Shown: one piece after another, positions 36,290-46,300 of the stretch
Layout: each line of letters opens with the position of its first letter
How positions within the stretch are numbered: position 1 is the first letter of the stretch
Origin: Promethearchaeota archaeon
GTDB lineage: Archaea > Asgardarchaeota > Lokiarchaeia > Sigyniarchaeales > SOKP01
Length of the DNA: 64,000 nt
Assembly: GCA_019058295.1 (NCBI GenBank)
Contig: JAHPZI010000026.1
Span: forward strand, 1-64,000
Direction of reading: 5' to 3'
The notes under the pieces: generated by a model
What the model saw: the letters and a program-made list of their open reading frames with translations, nothing else
Database searches by the model: none
What the model was told of the DNA's origin: nothing
Made by a program: the position numbers and the translations under genes

Positions 36290-36910
36290 TTAACTCTCTA
36301 TAATAAATATCTTTTCAAATGCTTCAGGGAGTGCATCAATAATTCTTCTCCTTGCCGTTAGCGCAAAAAGAATTGCAAAAACTGCCCCAAATATAAATTG
36401 AAATATATTACCAGGTATTTCAACGATGGCAACTGCTGGACCATATAAAATGCTTTCATAAATAAAATATCCGGATACAATAATGATCCCTCCGAAAATT
36501 ACAGCTATTATATCTCTATAGGTTAATTTTTTATAATTTTTTCTTGGATTTGCAATTAATCCAATGACTAATCCCTCTAATCCTTTAATTATCAACGTTG
36601 CAGGAGCGTATATGACATAACCTGATAATAAATCTGCTAACATAGAACCAACACCTCCTGCAATTCCTCCAATAACAGGCCCCAATAATAATCCTGCGAT
36701 CATTACACCTAAATCCCCTATGTTAATGTATCCTCCTGTAGCAGGAATAGGAATCTGAATAACCATTGTTAAAACACATATCACGGCAGCAAAAACAGCA
36801 ATCATGGCAATTACAACAGAATTTGATGGTAAATAGTATCCCATAAAAGTTTTTTCTTTTAAAGAAATGTATCTTTTTTCTTTTTCTTCTGTTTCGCTTT
36901 CATTATTCAT
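36290..36910 (-). CDS. ECF transporter S component
   Basis: This is a membrane protein of about six helices whose sequence GGYINIGDLGVMIAGLLLGPVIGGIAGGVGSMLADLLSGY is characteristic of substrate-binding S components of energy-coupling-factor vitamin transporters (ribofla_trS-like group). It has a soluble acidic N-terminus of about 25 residues. No ATPase (EcfA) or T component is adjacent, so it would share a common energising module encoded elsewhere. The substrate, a vitamin or queuosine precursor, is not decided. It converges on DUF2804. Confidence 0.85.
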   Translation of the reverse strand: MNNESETEEKEKRYISLKEKTFMGYYLPSNSVVIAMIAVFAAVICVLTMVIQIPIPATGGYINIGDLGVMIAGLLLGPVIGGIAGGVGSMLADLLSGYVIYAPATLIIKGLEGLVIGLIANPRKNYKKLTYRDIIAVIFGGIIIVSGYFIYESILYGPAVAIVEIPGNIFQFIFGAVFAILFALTARRRIIDALPEAFEKIFIIES

Positions 36911-37079
36911 TTTTTAGCCCTTTTTAATATATAAAAATTTTTTATTTTACATTGAGGTTAATAAATTTCCGGATTATCGATATATTTAAAATCTTTATTA
37001 CTTATTAATCTTTATTTGCATTATAAACCTATATATTTGAGTGATTTCTATTCATTAATATAATAAATAAACTATGGTC

Positions 37080-37086
37080 GAAGTGG
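37080..37086 (+). promoter_or_regulatory. SD-like GAAGTGG placing an ATT as start of the ZIP gene
   Basis: GAAGTGG is followed by seven bases after its GTG and then ATT at 37093. This is the same geometry as the SD and start of several other genes in this window (GAGGTG-7-GTG at 34512; GGAAGTG-6-ATG at 14049 and 55065). Confidence 0.6.
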
Positions 37087-37092
37087 TAAAAA

Positions 37093-37848
37093 ATTCTTGT
37101 ATGGGTAATATTATTTAGTATATTGGGGAGCATTGGAGCGATCTCCGCCGCTGCGGCTTTTGTGTTTTTAGCTGATAAAGCTCAAAAATACCTTGTTACT
37201 ATTTTAATTGCGTATGCTACAGGAACTCTACTAACTGCTGCTTTATATGGGCTGATACCAGAAGCTATAGAAGGTGCAGGTGGTGAACCACATATGATAA
37301 TGTTGCTTGTTTTAGGAAGTATTCTTTTTTTCTTTTTTTTGGAGAAAATAATCATTTGGCGTAATTGTTCAGATACCACATGCGATGTCCACGCAGCAGC
37401 GGGACCTATTGTACTTGTTGGAGATGCGTTTCATAATTTAACCGATGGAGTAGTAATTGCAGCTGCATTCTTAACAGATTTTACGATTGGCATTGCTGTG
37501 GGTTTTGCTATAATAGCACACGAAATTCCTCAAGAAACAGGTGATTTCGGAATTCTTCTTAATGGGGGTTATTCAAAGAAAAAGTCCTATTTATATAATG
37601 CGATATCTAGTACAACCACAATACCAGCAGCAATTATAAGTTATTATATTTTAGGGTCAGTAACACTTATAATACCTTATATCTTGGCGATTTCAGCAGC
37701 AAGCTTTCTTTATATAGCTTTATCAGATTTAACACCAGAACTCCATCAAAAACTAGGTTTAAAACACAGTGTACGACAATTGATTTTTATTTTAGCAGGA
37801 ATTATTACAATGTTGGTCATTTTTACATTTGCAATACATAATCATTAA
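37093..37848 (+). CDS. ZIP family metal transporter with probable ATT start
   Basis: This is a divalent metal (zinc, iron or manganese) importer. Helix IV holds GDAFHNLTDGVVIAAAF and helix V HEIPQETGDFGILL, the two metal-binding motifs of the family; a short Cys/His loop (NCSDTTCDVH) precedes them. The ORF track starts at TTG 37123, which cuts off half of the first membrane helix. The frame stays open upstream to a TAA, and ATT at 37093 sits exactly at SD distance and gives xLVWVILFSILGSIGAIS, the usual ZIP opening. An alternative is the ATG at 37074 with one A too many in the A6 run at 37088-37093, which gives MVEVVKILVWVILFSIL. Either way the true N-terminus is upstream of 37123. Confidence 0.88.
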   Translation: MLVWVILFSILGSIGAISAAAAFVFLADKAQKYLVTILIAYATGTLLTAALYGLIPEAIEGAGGEPHMIMLLVLGSILFFFFLEKIIIWRNCSDTTCDVHAAAGPIVLVGDAFHNLTDGVVIAAAFLTDFTIGIAVGFAIIAHEIPQETGDFGILLNGGYSKKKSYLYNAISSTTTIPAAIISYYILGSVTLIIPYILAISAASFLYIALSDLTPELHQKLGLKHSVRQLIFILAGIITMLVIFTFAIHNH

Positions 37849-37999
37849 TACATTAAATAATAACTTTAGAATAATAAAAGATAAAGAGTCAAAAGATCTT
37901 AATCGAAATGAAGATTAATCCATCATCAATAAACTTATTAATCCTATGTAATTATACAAATATTAGATAAAGACATCTATGAATTAAAAAGTATCAATT

Positions 38000-38113
38000 A
38001 TGAAAGAAAGAACTTCAAATATATGGTTGGGTATTTGTGGAGCCTTAGTCGTACTAATTATTCTAATAACTAATATTATAATCATATATCAACTCATAAG
38101 GAAATATTCCTAA
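38000..38113 (+). CDS. Possible 37-residue single-pass membrane microprotein
   Basis: This short ORF in the 320-base gap after the ZIP gene encodes MKERTSNIWLGICGALVVLIILITNIIIIYQLIRKYS: a charged start, one long hydrophobic helix, and a basic end. That is the layout of membrane microproteins. No clear SD is present, and the gap is AT-rich, where Ile/Leu-rich ORFs also arise by chance. The rest of the gap shows nothing recognisable. Confidence 0.4.
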   Translation: MKERTSNIWLGICGALVVLIILITNIIIIYQLIRKYS

Positions 38114-38168
38114 GAAGAAATCCTATATTATAAATAAATATGAAATTAGTTTCAAAAAAAAACTGCTA

Positions 38169-38645
38169 TTATTTCAAAATTTCATTAGATGCATAAGCTT
38201 TTACAACTTTTCCAAAGAATGCGTAATGACTAGATTTAAATGGTATTTGAGAGTCACCAAGTAATTCACACTCATAACTTAAAAGGCTATCTTTAATTGT
38301 AGGAACTCCCTTAATTCCTTTTATCATTTCAGCTCCTGTTTGTTTGAACTTATCAGTATTCCGACCAGAAGCAGAGCCTGCTACATTAGTAAATTTAGAC
38401 GTTTTATCTGAAACTATATTCACTGTGAATGCTTTAGTTCCTTCTTTAAGACATTCAAAAGTATATCTCGTCGTAGCAACCGCAACTGCTATTATTGGTT
38501 CATATCCAACGTTTCCTAACATTTTCCAATCAAGTGTCATCATATTCGGTTTCCCATTCTTATCTACTGTTACCAAGAGAGCAGTAGTATCATTAAATTG
38601 TTCTGAATACTCATATGGTCCAATTTCTTTTCTATTTTCTGACAT
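38169..38645 (-). CDS. Flavin reductase-like FMN-binding protein
   Basis: This is a split-barrel flavin-binding protein of 158 residues. The family pattern is visible: TTALLVTVDKNGKPNMMTLDW, IIAVAVATTRYTFECLKEGTKAFTVNIVS, FTNVAGSASGRNTDKFKQTG and YECELLG, HYAFFGKVV. Relatives reduce flavins or serve as small flavoprotein electron carriers. The C-terminus is short compared with longer relatives. It is divergent from the PfkB kinase gene. Confidence 0.85.
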   Translation of the reverse strand: MSENRKEIGPYEYSEQFNDTTALLVTVDKNGKPNMMTLDWKMLGNVGYEPIIAVAVATTRYTFECLKEGTKAFTVNIVSDKTSKFTNVAGSASGRNTDKFKQTGAEMIKGIKGVPTIKDSLLSYECELLGDSQIPFKSSHYAFFGKVVKAYASNEILK

Positions 38646-38737
38646 AATTTATCTTATTAGTTAATTTAAATTAATTATATTATTAATTGAAACAAATATC
38701 ATTTAAAATTTATTAAAATAAATAATGACGATTTATT

Positions 38738-39697
38738 ATGAGTCCTGATATAATATGCTTGGGTGAGCTCCTAGTCGAGATTATGCGAACAGAAGTCGAT
38801 ATTCCTCATAAAAAGATTGGTGAAACATATAAAGGCCCTTTTCCAAGTGGTGCTCCAGCTAATTTTATAGATTCTGCGGCTCGTATGGGAAAGTCGTTAA
38901 ATATCTCAACAGGCTTTATTGGAGTAATTGGAAATGACGAATTTGGGGATGTAATTATTAATAAATTGAAAAGTGATGGTGTAGATGTCTCTCAAATTAG
39001 AATTGCTAAAGAAAAAACAACGGGTATAGCGTTTAATCAATATAATTCTGATGGCTCAAGAAAATTTATTTTTGCTGCTGGGGCTGCTGGTGAAACTAAT
39101 CCTACAGATGTTAAAGGAGAATATTTTAAGGATGTTAAAAGTCTTCAAATAATGGGCAGTGGATTATCAATCAGTGAAAATTCACGAGAAGCATGTTATA
39201 AGGCAATAAAGATAGCGAAAAACCAAAATTCTAATGTAATTATCTCATTTGATCCTAATTTACGACCCGAAATGCTAGATTTGAATACAATTATTAAAAT
39301 TTGTAACCCTGTTTTAGAATCAACTACTATTTTACTCCCAAGTGGAGAAGAAGCTGAAATGTTAGCAGGAGTTAGAGGAGAAAAAGAAGCGTGTCAAAAA
39401 TTATTAGATAAAGGACCTAAAATTATCGTGTTGAAACAGGGTAAAAATGGATGTACAATTTTTACTAACGATAATAAAGATGGTATTATAGTACCGGGAT
39501 TTAAGGCAAACGAAATAGATCCAACGGGTGCAGGAGATTCATTTGGGGGTGCATTTATCGTGGGATATTTAGCAGGATGGGATTTAAAAAAAGCAGCAAA
39601 ATTTGCTAATATTGTAGGAGCTTTAAAAGTAGAATTTTTTGGTCCTATGCCTGAAACTACTTATGAAGAGGTTATTAGTTTATTAGAAAAACCTTAA
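38738..39697 (+). CDS. PfkB-family carbohydrate kinase
   Basis: This is a ribokinase-fold sugar kinase of 319 residues. The N-terminal motif GAPANFIDSAARMG, IGVIGNDEFGD, FDPNLRPEM and the C-terminal anion hole and catalytic base DPTGAGDSFGGAFIVGYL are all present. The substrate may be fructose, 2-keto-3-deoxygluconate or another sugar; motifs do not separate these. No sugar-pathway genes are adjacent. The stop is 11 bases from the convergent phosphoesterase. Confidence 0.9.
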   Translation: MSPDIICLGELLVEIMRTEVDIPHKKIGETYKGPFPSGAPANFIDSAARMGKSLNISTGFIGVIGNDEFGDVIINKLKSDGVDVSQIRIAKEKTTGIAFNQYNSDGSRKFIFAAGAAGETNPTDVKGEYFKDVKSLQIMGSGLSISENSREACYKAIKIAKNQNSNVIISFDPNLRPEMLDLNTIIKICNPVLESTTILLPSGEEAEMLAGVRGEKEACQKLLDKGPKIIVLKQGKNGCTIFTNDNKDGIIVPGFKANEIDPTGAGDSFGGAFIVGYLAGWDLKKAAKFANIVGALKVEFFGPMPETTYEEVISLLEKP

Positions 39698-39708
39698 TAT
39701 AAGACTTT

Positions 39709-41745
39709 CTATTCTTTAAACTCAGATTTTTTTGGATGACTAATTAAGTGTAAAGAAAAAACATCTGCACCAGTTATTTGATTGTTTTTTATCGTAAAAT
39801 ATCTAAAGCCTGGCGCTTTAAACTTATCTTTTAACGATATGGGACCAACTGCTTGAGTTTGGAACACAAAAGGTTTATAAACATCGAACCAAATTTTTAA
39901 TTCATTCTGATCTTTGAATTTTTTAAAAAAATCTCTATATTTGTTAGTATAAACTTCTACAGGTACGGTAACATGAATAGGGAAAAAAAGATATCCAAAA
40001 TTGAATTTCTCGGGATTTTTTGTCTCTTTTAATCTAAATTCTTTAAGGGTATGGGTATGGCCACAGAGTACCAAATCTACTTTCCTTCTGATTATTTCAT
40101 CTGAGCCTGTAAAAATTCTAAGGAGATTAGCCCAATTATACATAATTGTTTGATATTTTAAATTTAATACTCGATCTAATCTAGAATCTCCAACATACTT
40201 CTCTAAATTATTCTCATAAAAATCTCTCCACATTATTTTTCGGTTCAATCTAAAAATCTTTTTAAATTTCCTCTGCGTCGATCGTCCAAGACGGGGAGAT
40301 ATAGGGGGTGTGTGCATTACGACAATAATTTTTTCATTATGTGATAATCTTATGTATGCTCTTAAAAGGTCAACTTGGTAGTCTTTTATTCCTTTAGTAG
40401 AGGGACCACCACTTAAGAGATCATGCATATTAGCAGTAGAATCTTGACCAGTATCAAGAAAGATAAAATTGTATTCATCTCCAATTTTCAATTTATAATT
40501 CAAATTGGGATTCAAATATCTAAAATAATCCCTTAAGTACTTATCCCTTGAACGTATAACTGTAAAATAATTAAAGAATTTAATATCATAATATCCTTTA
40601 ATATCTTTTTTCTTCATTCCAAATATTTTACGTACTTTTGCAAATCTTAAACTATAATGTCCTTTACGATAGTCATGATTACCTACTAAAGTGAAAATCG
40701 GGGCTAATATTTCTTCTTTATTAATGTATTCTTCTTCTGTTAAATATGGATATTTGTCTAATCTCCTATTTATACCGAGTAAGATTTCAATAAACACAAA
40801 AAAATTGTTTTTATATTGATAATTCCCTCTGGCTATAGTAATATAATCTATTAAATCACCAGTCATTAAAACAAAATCTAATTCATCATCTTTAACCCTC
40901 TCATTAATATAATTAATCAATTTTCTCAAATTTTGGTTGAAATTATATTTACCATATCGTAAATCATTTAGATGGTCTTCTTGAAATTCCTTTCTAAATT
41001 CAAAATCTCTGGTTAAAATAAAATGAGCTTTACTTGAAAGTTGCTTTTTTAGAGTCCTATATTTTTTAATTTTATCTTTTGCTTTATCTTTTAAAAACTT
41101 CGAAATAAAATCATTTCTTCGAGCAACATGAAAATCTGTAGCATGTATAAATTTAAAATCATCCCAATCCTTATCAAAAAACGCAATTGCGTGATAATTA
41201 ATTTTCTCTTCAATTATATTGGGAATATCGTGAACTATATCAAATATTAAAGAAGATTTTTTAGAACTCTTTAAGAGTTTATGAATTACTTTTGCATTTT
41301 TCACTTGGAATTTGATGTTATAAAGATCTTTTCTCTCTCCAAAAAGACCTTCAATTTGTAACATAGTATTAAAAATATCCCATATTACACAATGCTCTTC
41401 ATTTAATACACTATCTTCTCTAAAATCTAATTTTTCTACTTTTTCAATCTCCTGTATTTGTAATGAATATTTTTCACCTCTCCTTTTGGAAAAATCTCCT
41501 TTATCATTTAAAATAGGTTGAATAAATAAATTCAAATGAAAAAATTGTAAAATTTCGTTTACATTTTGCCCAGGAATTGCAATTATTAATGCATCAAAAA
41601 CAATTTTTTTGATAAAATTACCATTATCGTCTATATAATCTCTTAGATTTATTAAAATTGGTTGCCCCAGATTAGGCTTGATGATTATAGGATATTTCCC
41701 TGTTTTCAAGTCTAAATTATACATCTTTAAGAGATCTTTTCTCAA
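39709..41745 (-). CDS. Calcineurin-like metallophosphoesterase
   Basis: This is a large phosphoesterase of 678 residues. Metal-binding motifs occur in order from about residue 200: DFHVARR, LMTGDLIDY, LVGNHDYRKG, VVMHTPP and CGHTHTLKEF. The first 190 residues and the long inserts between motifs are not in minimal members of the family; I do not recognise the N-terminal region. There is no signal peptide, so it is probably cytosolic. Substrate unknown. Confidence 0.85.
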   Translation of the reverse strand: MRKDLLKMYNLDLKTGKYPIIIKPNLGQPILINLRDYIDDNGNFIKKIVFDALIIAIPGQNVNEILQFFHLNLFIQPILNDKGDFSKRRGEKYSLQIQEIEKVEKLDFREDSVLNEEHCVIWDIFNTMLQIEGLFGERKDLYNIKFQVKNAKVIHKLLKSSKKSSLIFDIVHDIPNIIEEKINYHAIAFFDKDWDDFKFIHATDFHVARRNDFISKFLKDKAKDKIKKYRTLKKQLSSKAHFILTRDFEFRKEFQEDHLNDLRYGKYNFNQNLRKLINYINERVKDDELDFVLMTGDLIDYITIARGNYQYKNNFFVFIEILLGINRRLDKYPYLTEEEYINKEEILAPIFTLVGNHDYRKGHYSLRFAKVRKIFGMKKKDIKGYYDIKFFNYFTVIRSRDKYLRDYFRYLNPNLNYKLKIGDEYNFIFLDTGQDSTANMHDLLSGGPSTKGIKDYQVDLLRAYIRLSHNEKIIVVMHTPPISPRLGRSTQRKFKKIFRLNRKIMWRDFYENNLEKYVGDSRLDRVLNLKYQTIMYNWANLLRIFTGSDEIIRRKVDLVLCGHTHTLKEFRLKETKNPEKFNFGYLFFPIHVTVPVEVYTNKYRDFFKKFKDQNELKIWFDVYKPFVFQTQAVGPISLKDKFKAPGFRYFTIKNNQITGADVFSLHLISHPKKSEFKE

Positions 41746-41862
41746 TATTTTAATTTAGGAAATTAATAATAAAATCTTTATTTATAATCTAATTTTTGGA
41801 TTTAAATGTTATTTATTATATTATTTCAAAATATTCAAAAGTTATATAAATGATATAAAAAT

Positions 41863-43338
41863 ATGAGTGAAGAAAGGTTATATCAGCCAGATTTTTCTAG
41901 TATTTTTGGAAAAGAATTTTCAAACGCTTTTCTTTATGGTCAAATCGATTCCTTAGTTTGGCCTATATTTACGGACTTAGAAAAGTCTGACACATTGAAA
42001 AATCTTTTAAAACTCAAAGATAACGAAGGTCGTGGATATTTTTATCATAGAAATATAAGTCTAGATGACGAAAAAATAGAATTAAATTGTTCAAATATAG
42101 ATCTTGCGTTAATTCAAGCATTAGAATTAGGAAGAGAATATGGAATTCCAAACTCTAATGTTGTAGCAACCGTTAAAAAAGAGCCTAATTTATTTAGAGC
42201 TGTATTATCTTTTAATATATCTCAAATTTCCGATTCCTTATCGGAGCTTAAAAGTCTTGAAAAAGAGGTTAATGTAGTTGGAATTGTTTTTTATCCTTCT
42301 TATACTAAATCTGAAATAATTACAGACAATAGACCTTTTGATGATTTTTTAGAATATTGTAGAAATAAAGATTATTTTATTAAGATTGATATTGGAAATC
42401 TAATGCTTCCTAAGAATTATCCGGAATTTACTTCATACATAAAAATCAAATCGTTTCTATCAAAACATCCTGAAAATATCGTCATTTTAAGTGGTTTGGA
42501 TATTTCTGGAGATTTTAATCTATATTATCAATTGGTTAAACTATATAATAATGTATGGATTGAGATTGATCCAAGATCCATTGGAGGTATGACTCCAACA
42601 GATTGTTTTAAAGAATTATTTTCAATTAAAGGTTTTATTCAAAATTGTTGGCATAGAATATTAATAGGAAGCGCAACTCCAACATTGGAAATCTCTCAAA
42701 TGGTACGAGGTTTTTTAGAAGCAACAGAAGATCTTGCTTTCTCTCAAAAATGTATCTTAAGAACATGGGGCTTTCGAAATGGCAATAGACTAAATTCATC
42801 AATCTTCTCTATTGAAAATATTGATTTAAAACAGTTTGAGACTATTATAAAAATTGATAATCCTTATGTTCTCGAGAGTGAAAATGAAGTTAATCTCATT
42901 TACAACATTAAATTAAGAAGTTTCAGCATTACTCAATTAATCTTTTTAACTCAATTAATAAAAGAAGTTCTTAGTGATTCATTAAATAAATTTCCAAATT
43001 TACAAAATGGGGAATTTTTTATTAGAACTTATCATACCACCACCTCTTTAATCGTTAATGAACATGAATTTGGAAATTACCTTGATATGCATTATATGTT
43101 TGCCGAAATTACGAGAAAGGACAGCTCAAAGTCTTTACATACTGTTAGAGCATTAGAAAACCGAGCCGATTTTAATCCCCTTGACCATCAAATCGCTACA
43201 ACTTATGGTCATAAACAATTAAATCTTCCTATTATAAAAAGAAATTTAGAAATTGGAAGCCGTGAAAACTTTTATATTCTAGTTACTTTTGGACCAAGAG
43301 TATTTCAACTTTATATTCAAATAAAACTACTAAAATAA
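41863..43338 (+). CDS. Degenerate amidohydrolase-like barrel fused to a YjbQ (UPF0047) domain
   Basis: Residues about 1-310 follow the amidohydrolase-2 (metal-dependent TIM-barrel hydrolase) pattern, but the ligands appear lost: the opening IDxHxH position reads IDSLVWP, the later His position reads KIDIGN, and the GSDxP motif reads GSATP. Residues about 350-491 are a YjbQ domain: FFIRTYHTTTSLIVNEHEFG, NPLDHQIATTYGHKQLNLPI and YILVTFGPRVFQL, keeping the conserved His, Asn-Glu and His-to-Gly region. YjbQ proteins have been linked to a weak thiamine-phosphate synthase side activity; their real role is unclear. The 3' end of this gene is duplicated 3.9 kb downstream. Confidence 0.75.
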   Translation: MSEERLYQPDFSSIFGKEFSNAFLYGQIDSLVWPIFTDLEKSDTLKNLLKLKDNEGRGYFYHRNISLDDEKIELNCSNIDLALIQALELGREYGIPNSNVVATVKKEPNLFRAVLSFNISQISDSLSELKSLEKEVNVVGIVFYPSYTKSEIITDNRPFDDFLEYCRNKDYFIKIDIGNLMLPKNYPEFTSYIKIKSFLSKHPENIVILSGLDISGDFNLYYQLVKLYNNVWIEIDPRSIGGMTPTDCFKELFSIKGFIQNCWHRILIGSATPTLEISQMVRGFLEATEDLAFSQKCILRTWGFRNGNRLNSSIFSIENIDLKQFETIIKIDNPYVLESENEVNLIYNIKLRSFSITQLIFLTQLIKEVLSDSLNKFPNLQNGEFFIRTYHTTTSLIVNEHEFGNYLDMHYMFAEITRKDSSKSLHTVRALENRADFNPLDHQIATTYGHKQLNLPIIKRNLEIGSRENFYILVTFGPRVFQLYIQIKLLK

Positions 43339-43358
43339 AAAAAAAAAGAATTTATAAA

Positions 43359-46300
43359 TTATTTTTTAAACATTTCAACTATTTTTCGTCGCTTTAAGAT
43401 TAATGCAACAGATACTAACGCGATTGCCATTAGTAAGAACGAAAGTTCATAACCATAGATTATCTCTGCCCCATCATCACTATCATCATCATCTCCACCC
43501 ACAACAGGAATTCCACCTCGTGGACCCATAAATAACCATGCAACCATAACTAACAGGGTTCCATTTTGGTTATACACTTCTAAAGTTACATTATTATTTA
43601 CAGTATCTTTAGTAAATTTTCCCATGGGAAATTCAGATAACGGGATATAATCCCAAATACCAGATTCAGGATGAGAGGGATTATATTGATATACAGCTAA
43701 CCACTCGATTTTACTAACGGGATACCTTGCAGGTAAATCCATTTTAAATGTTAAATTATAGGCTTCATTCGTATGATTTATACAGAATAAATCAGTGAAA
43801 AACATTGGATTACCATGTGCCGTAGACAATGAGCTGTTTACAGGATTATGATATAGCACCGCTTCGAAGAAACTAAGGTTACCGAAATAATCAACTGTTA
43901 CAGTTGCGTTTATGTCAGGTATTATATAATTATCAAACTCAAAAGTTATATTATTAGGACCTGGACCCCCATCATAATTTATGTATGTATATTCCTTTTT
44001 AAAAATATTAGCGATAAATGTCTCACCTTCGTAATTCGCAAATGTGTACCAATAATTAGAAACACCAGTATCTATGTCCAAATACCATTCAAGAAATGCC
44101 GAAAAACTAGGCGCCTCAGGACTAGTTATATCAATTCTCAAAATTTCAGTCGTATTTAATGTTACGATTGGTTGTACTTCCCCTTCAAACATCATTTGTA
44201 CAGCAAAAAAAGCGAGAAAGTCTCCAAAAGTCTCAGCAAGATCATATGATTTTATCCCTTTTGGGGTTAAGATTGGTACGAAAGAGCCTGATAGATTAAA
44301 ATATTTAAAATAATCACCAATTGGAAATGGATAATAATTATTTGCTGCCCCTACTATAATAGTGTCATTTGCATAGATATCAAGATCTGTGAGATCAACC
44401 CATTCACCTATTTGGACTCCATTATCATCACTTATAATATTCCATACCTCAATTTTTGCCCATACATTTGAAAATGTTAACCAGGATTGAAAAACAGGTG
44501 GTCCCCCTTCATCTCCATTTCCATCATCACCACGAATTAAATCTCCCAGAAAAATAGCTGTTTGATTAATATCTACTATTGTTACATTGACTTCGATTGT
44601 TGGTCCACCCCTAGGAAAGTTTGAACCAAAATAATAGCTATCGCCTATTTCCACACCCCATTCGACTTTATCTGTGTGATTATAATTATTTACACTAATT
44701 GTTGTTAAATTAAATTCAACCATATTTCCAGAAAGATTGAATTCGACAGAAAAATCTGCTTTCATAATGGTGCCATTATTGTAATAAGATAATGCCATAT
44801 AGAAATCTGTATCAGTATCATTTAAAATTAAAGTTTGAGTAATTGTATTTACTTTAATCTCATCCCATATTGGTAATCCAATATCCCTAGCCATTTTTGA
44901 ACTGTAAAAACTCTCATTTAGAGCTCTTCCGATGGAAATCAAATGCAATTTTTTGAATCTCAGCGGTATAACACCTGGGAATCCCATTGAATGCTCAGAT
45001 ATATTCATATAAAATTTAGGATTAAAGGAAGAGCTGTAGTTGTATTCATTCAGAGAAAATTCATCCATATTTTTAGGTTTCACTAGTTTTCTAACTATTG
45101 GATCCCAGTATAACATTTCAGCGTTTATTTGATTCATCCAACAAACCAAACCATCTCCTCTATCTTTATTAATTAAACCCATGGAAGTAACATTCATTAT
45201 ATAAAAATCAACGAATGGGAAGGTTACTATACCCATTTCTTCAGATATCTTTCCATGTAAAGTTCCTGTAGTTTCATAATACATTTCTTCCCCGATATTT
45301 ATTTCAGATGACCAATTCCATTCTTCAGGCGCTCCTATTGCGTAAAATGATAAATGTTTACTATAAATTTCAATCCTATTTTTAGTTGTATTAATTGTGT
45401 AATTTACATTTTCTGTCAGCTCAATCCATTCAGATTCATTGAAATGTTCAGATTCATTGAACATGTAGACTTTAATCTTTTTTTCAGGTATTCCTGAGTT
45501 ATTCAATTCCCACTCGTCATATTTAATTGTTAAATTTGCCCATTCTACTAAATTCGACTTGTTTGTATAAGCATCGATATATATTGTAAAATTCTCGATT
45601 TCTTCATAGAATGGGACTCCGGCAGCCTCAAAGGGATTTTCTTCTAAAACTGAGTAATATAACTCTATAGTTGGAGTTCCGGTTGTTGTAAGGTTTAGCT
45701 GTACCTTATGATTTTCAACTGTTATTGGTTTGAAATCAAACTCATATTCTTCATCTACAATTGTTTTATTTTCTTTTCTAAACAGCATTCTTGAGATATA
45801 ACCCTCTTCCTCTGTTAACCATAGATTTACAATTCCAGATTCATTCGTTTTTATGAGAAGACGAAAGTTTGCCTCAGGAAATAATATCTCTAATTCATTC
45901 TCATCCGGAACATCGGGAATTCCCCCTTCCATAGAGAAGTGATCTCCCATAAATTCTAAATCTTCTTTTTCTGTTGTATTTGGGAATACACCTACCATAC
46001 CATTCTCAATTATGCTTGGGATGAATGGATAAAAATTATTCGCACTACCTAAAACTTGATTAGTTATAAATAAATTGTAAGTTTCTGTTGTATCATCCCA
46101 TATTGATATATTCCCAAGCACGTTCTGAAAAGTCATATTTATCGGACCCCAATACGTCATTACTTCTGCCATTGAATAGTTAAATCCATTTACATCAATT
46201 TTAAATTCTGAAAATTCAGGTTCTTCTTCACCACCTCTACTATCACTAAGACCATAATAGAACACATCTCCTTCATCCACTCCCCAATCAATTTCATCTG

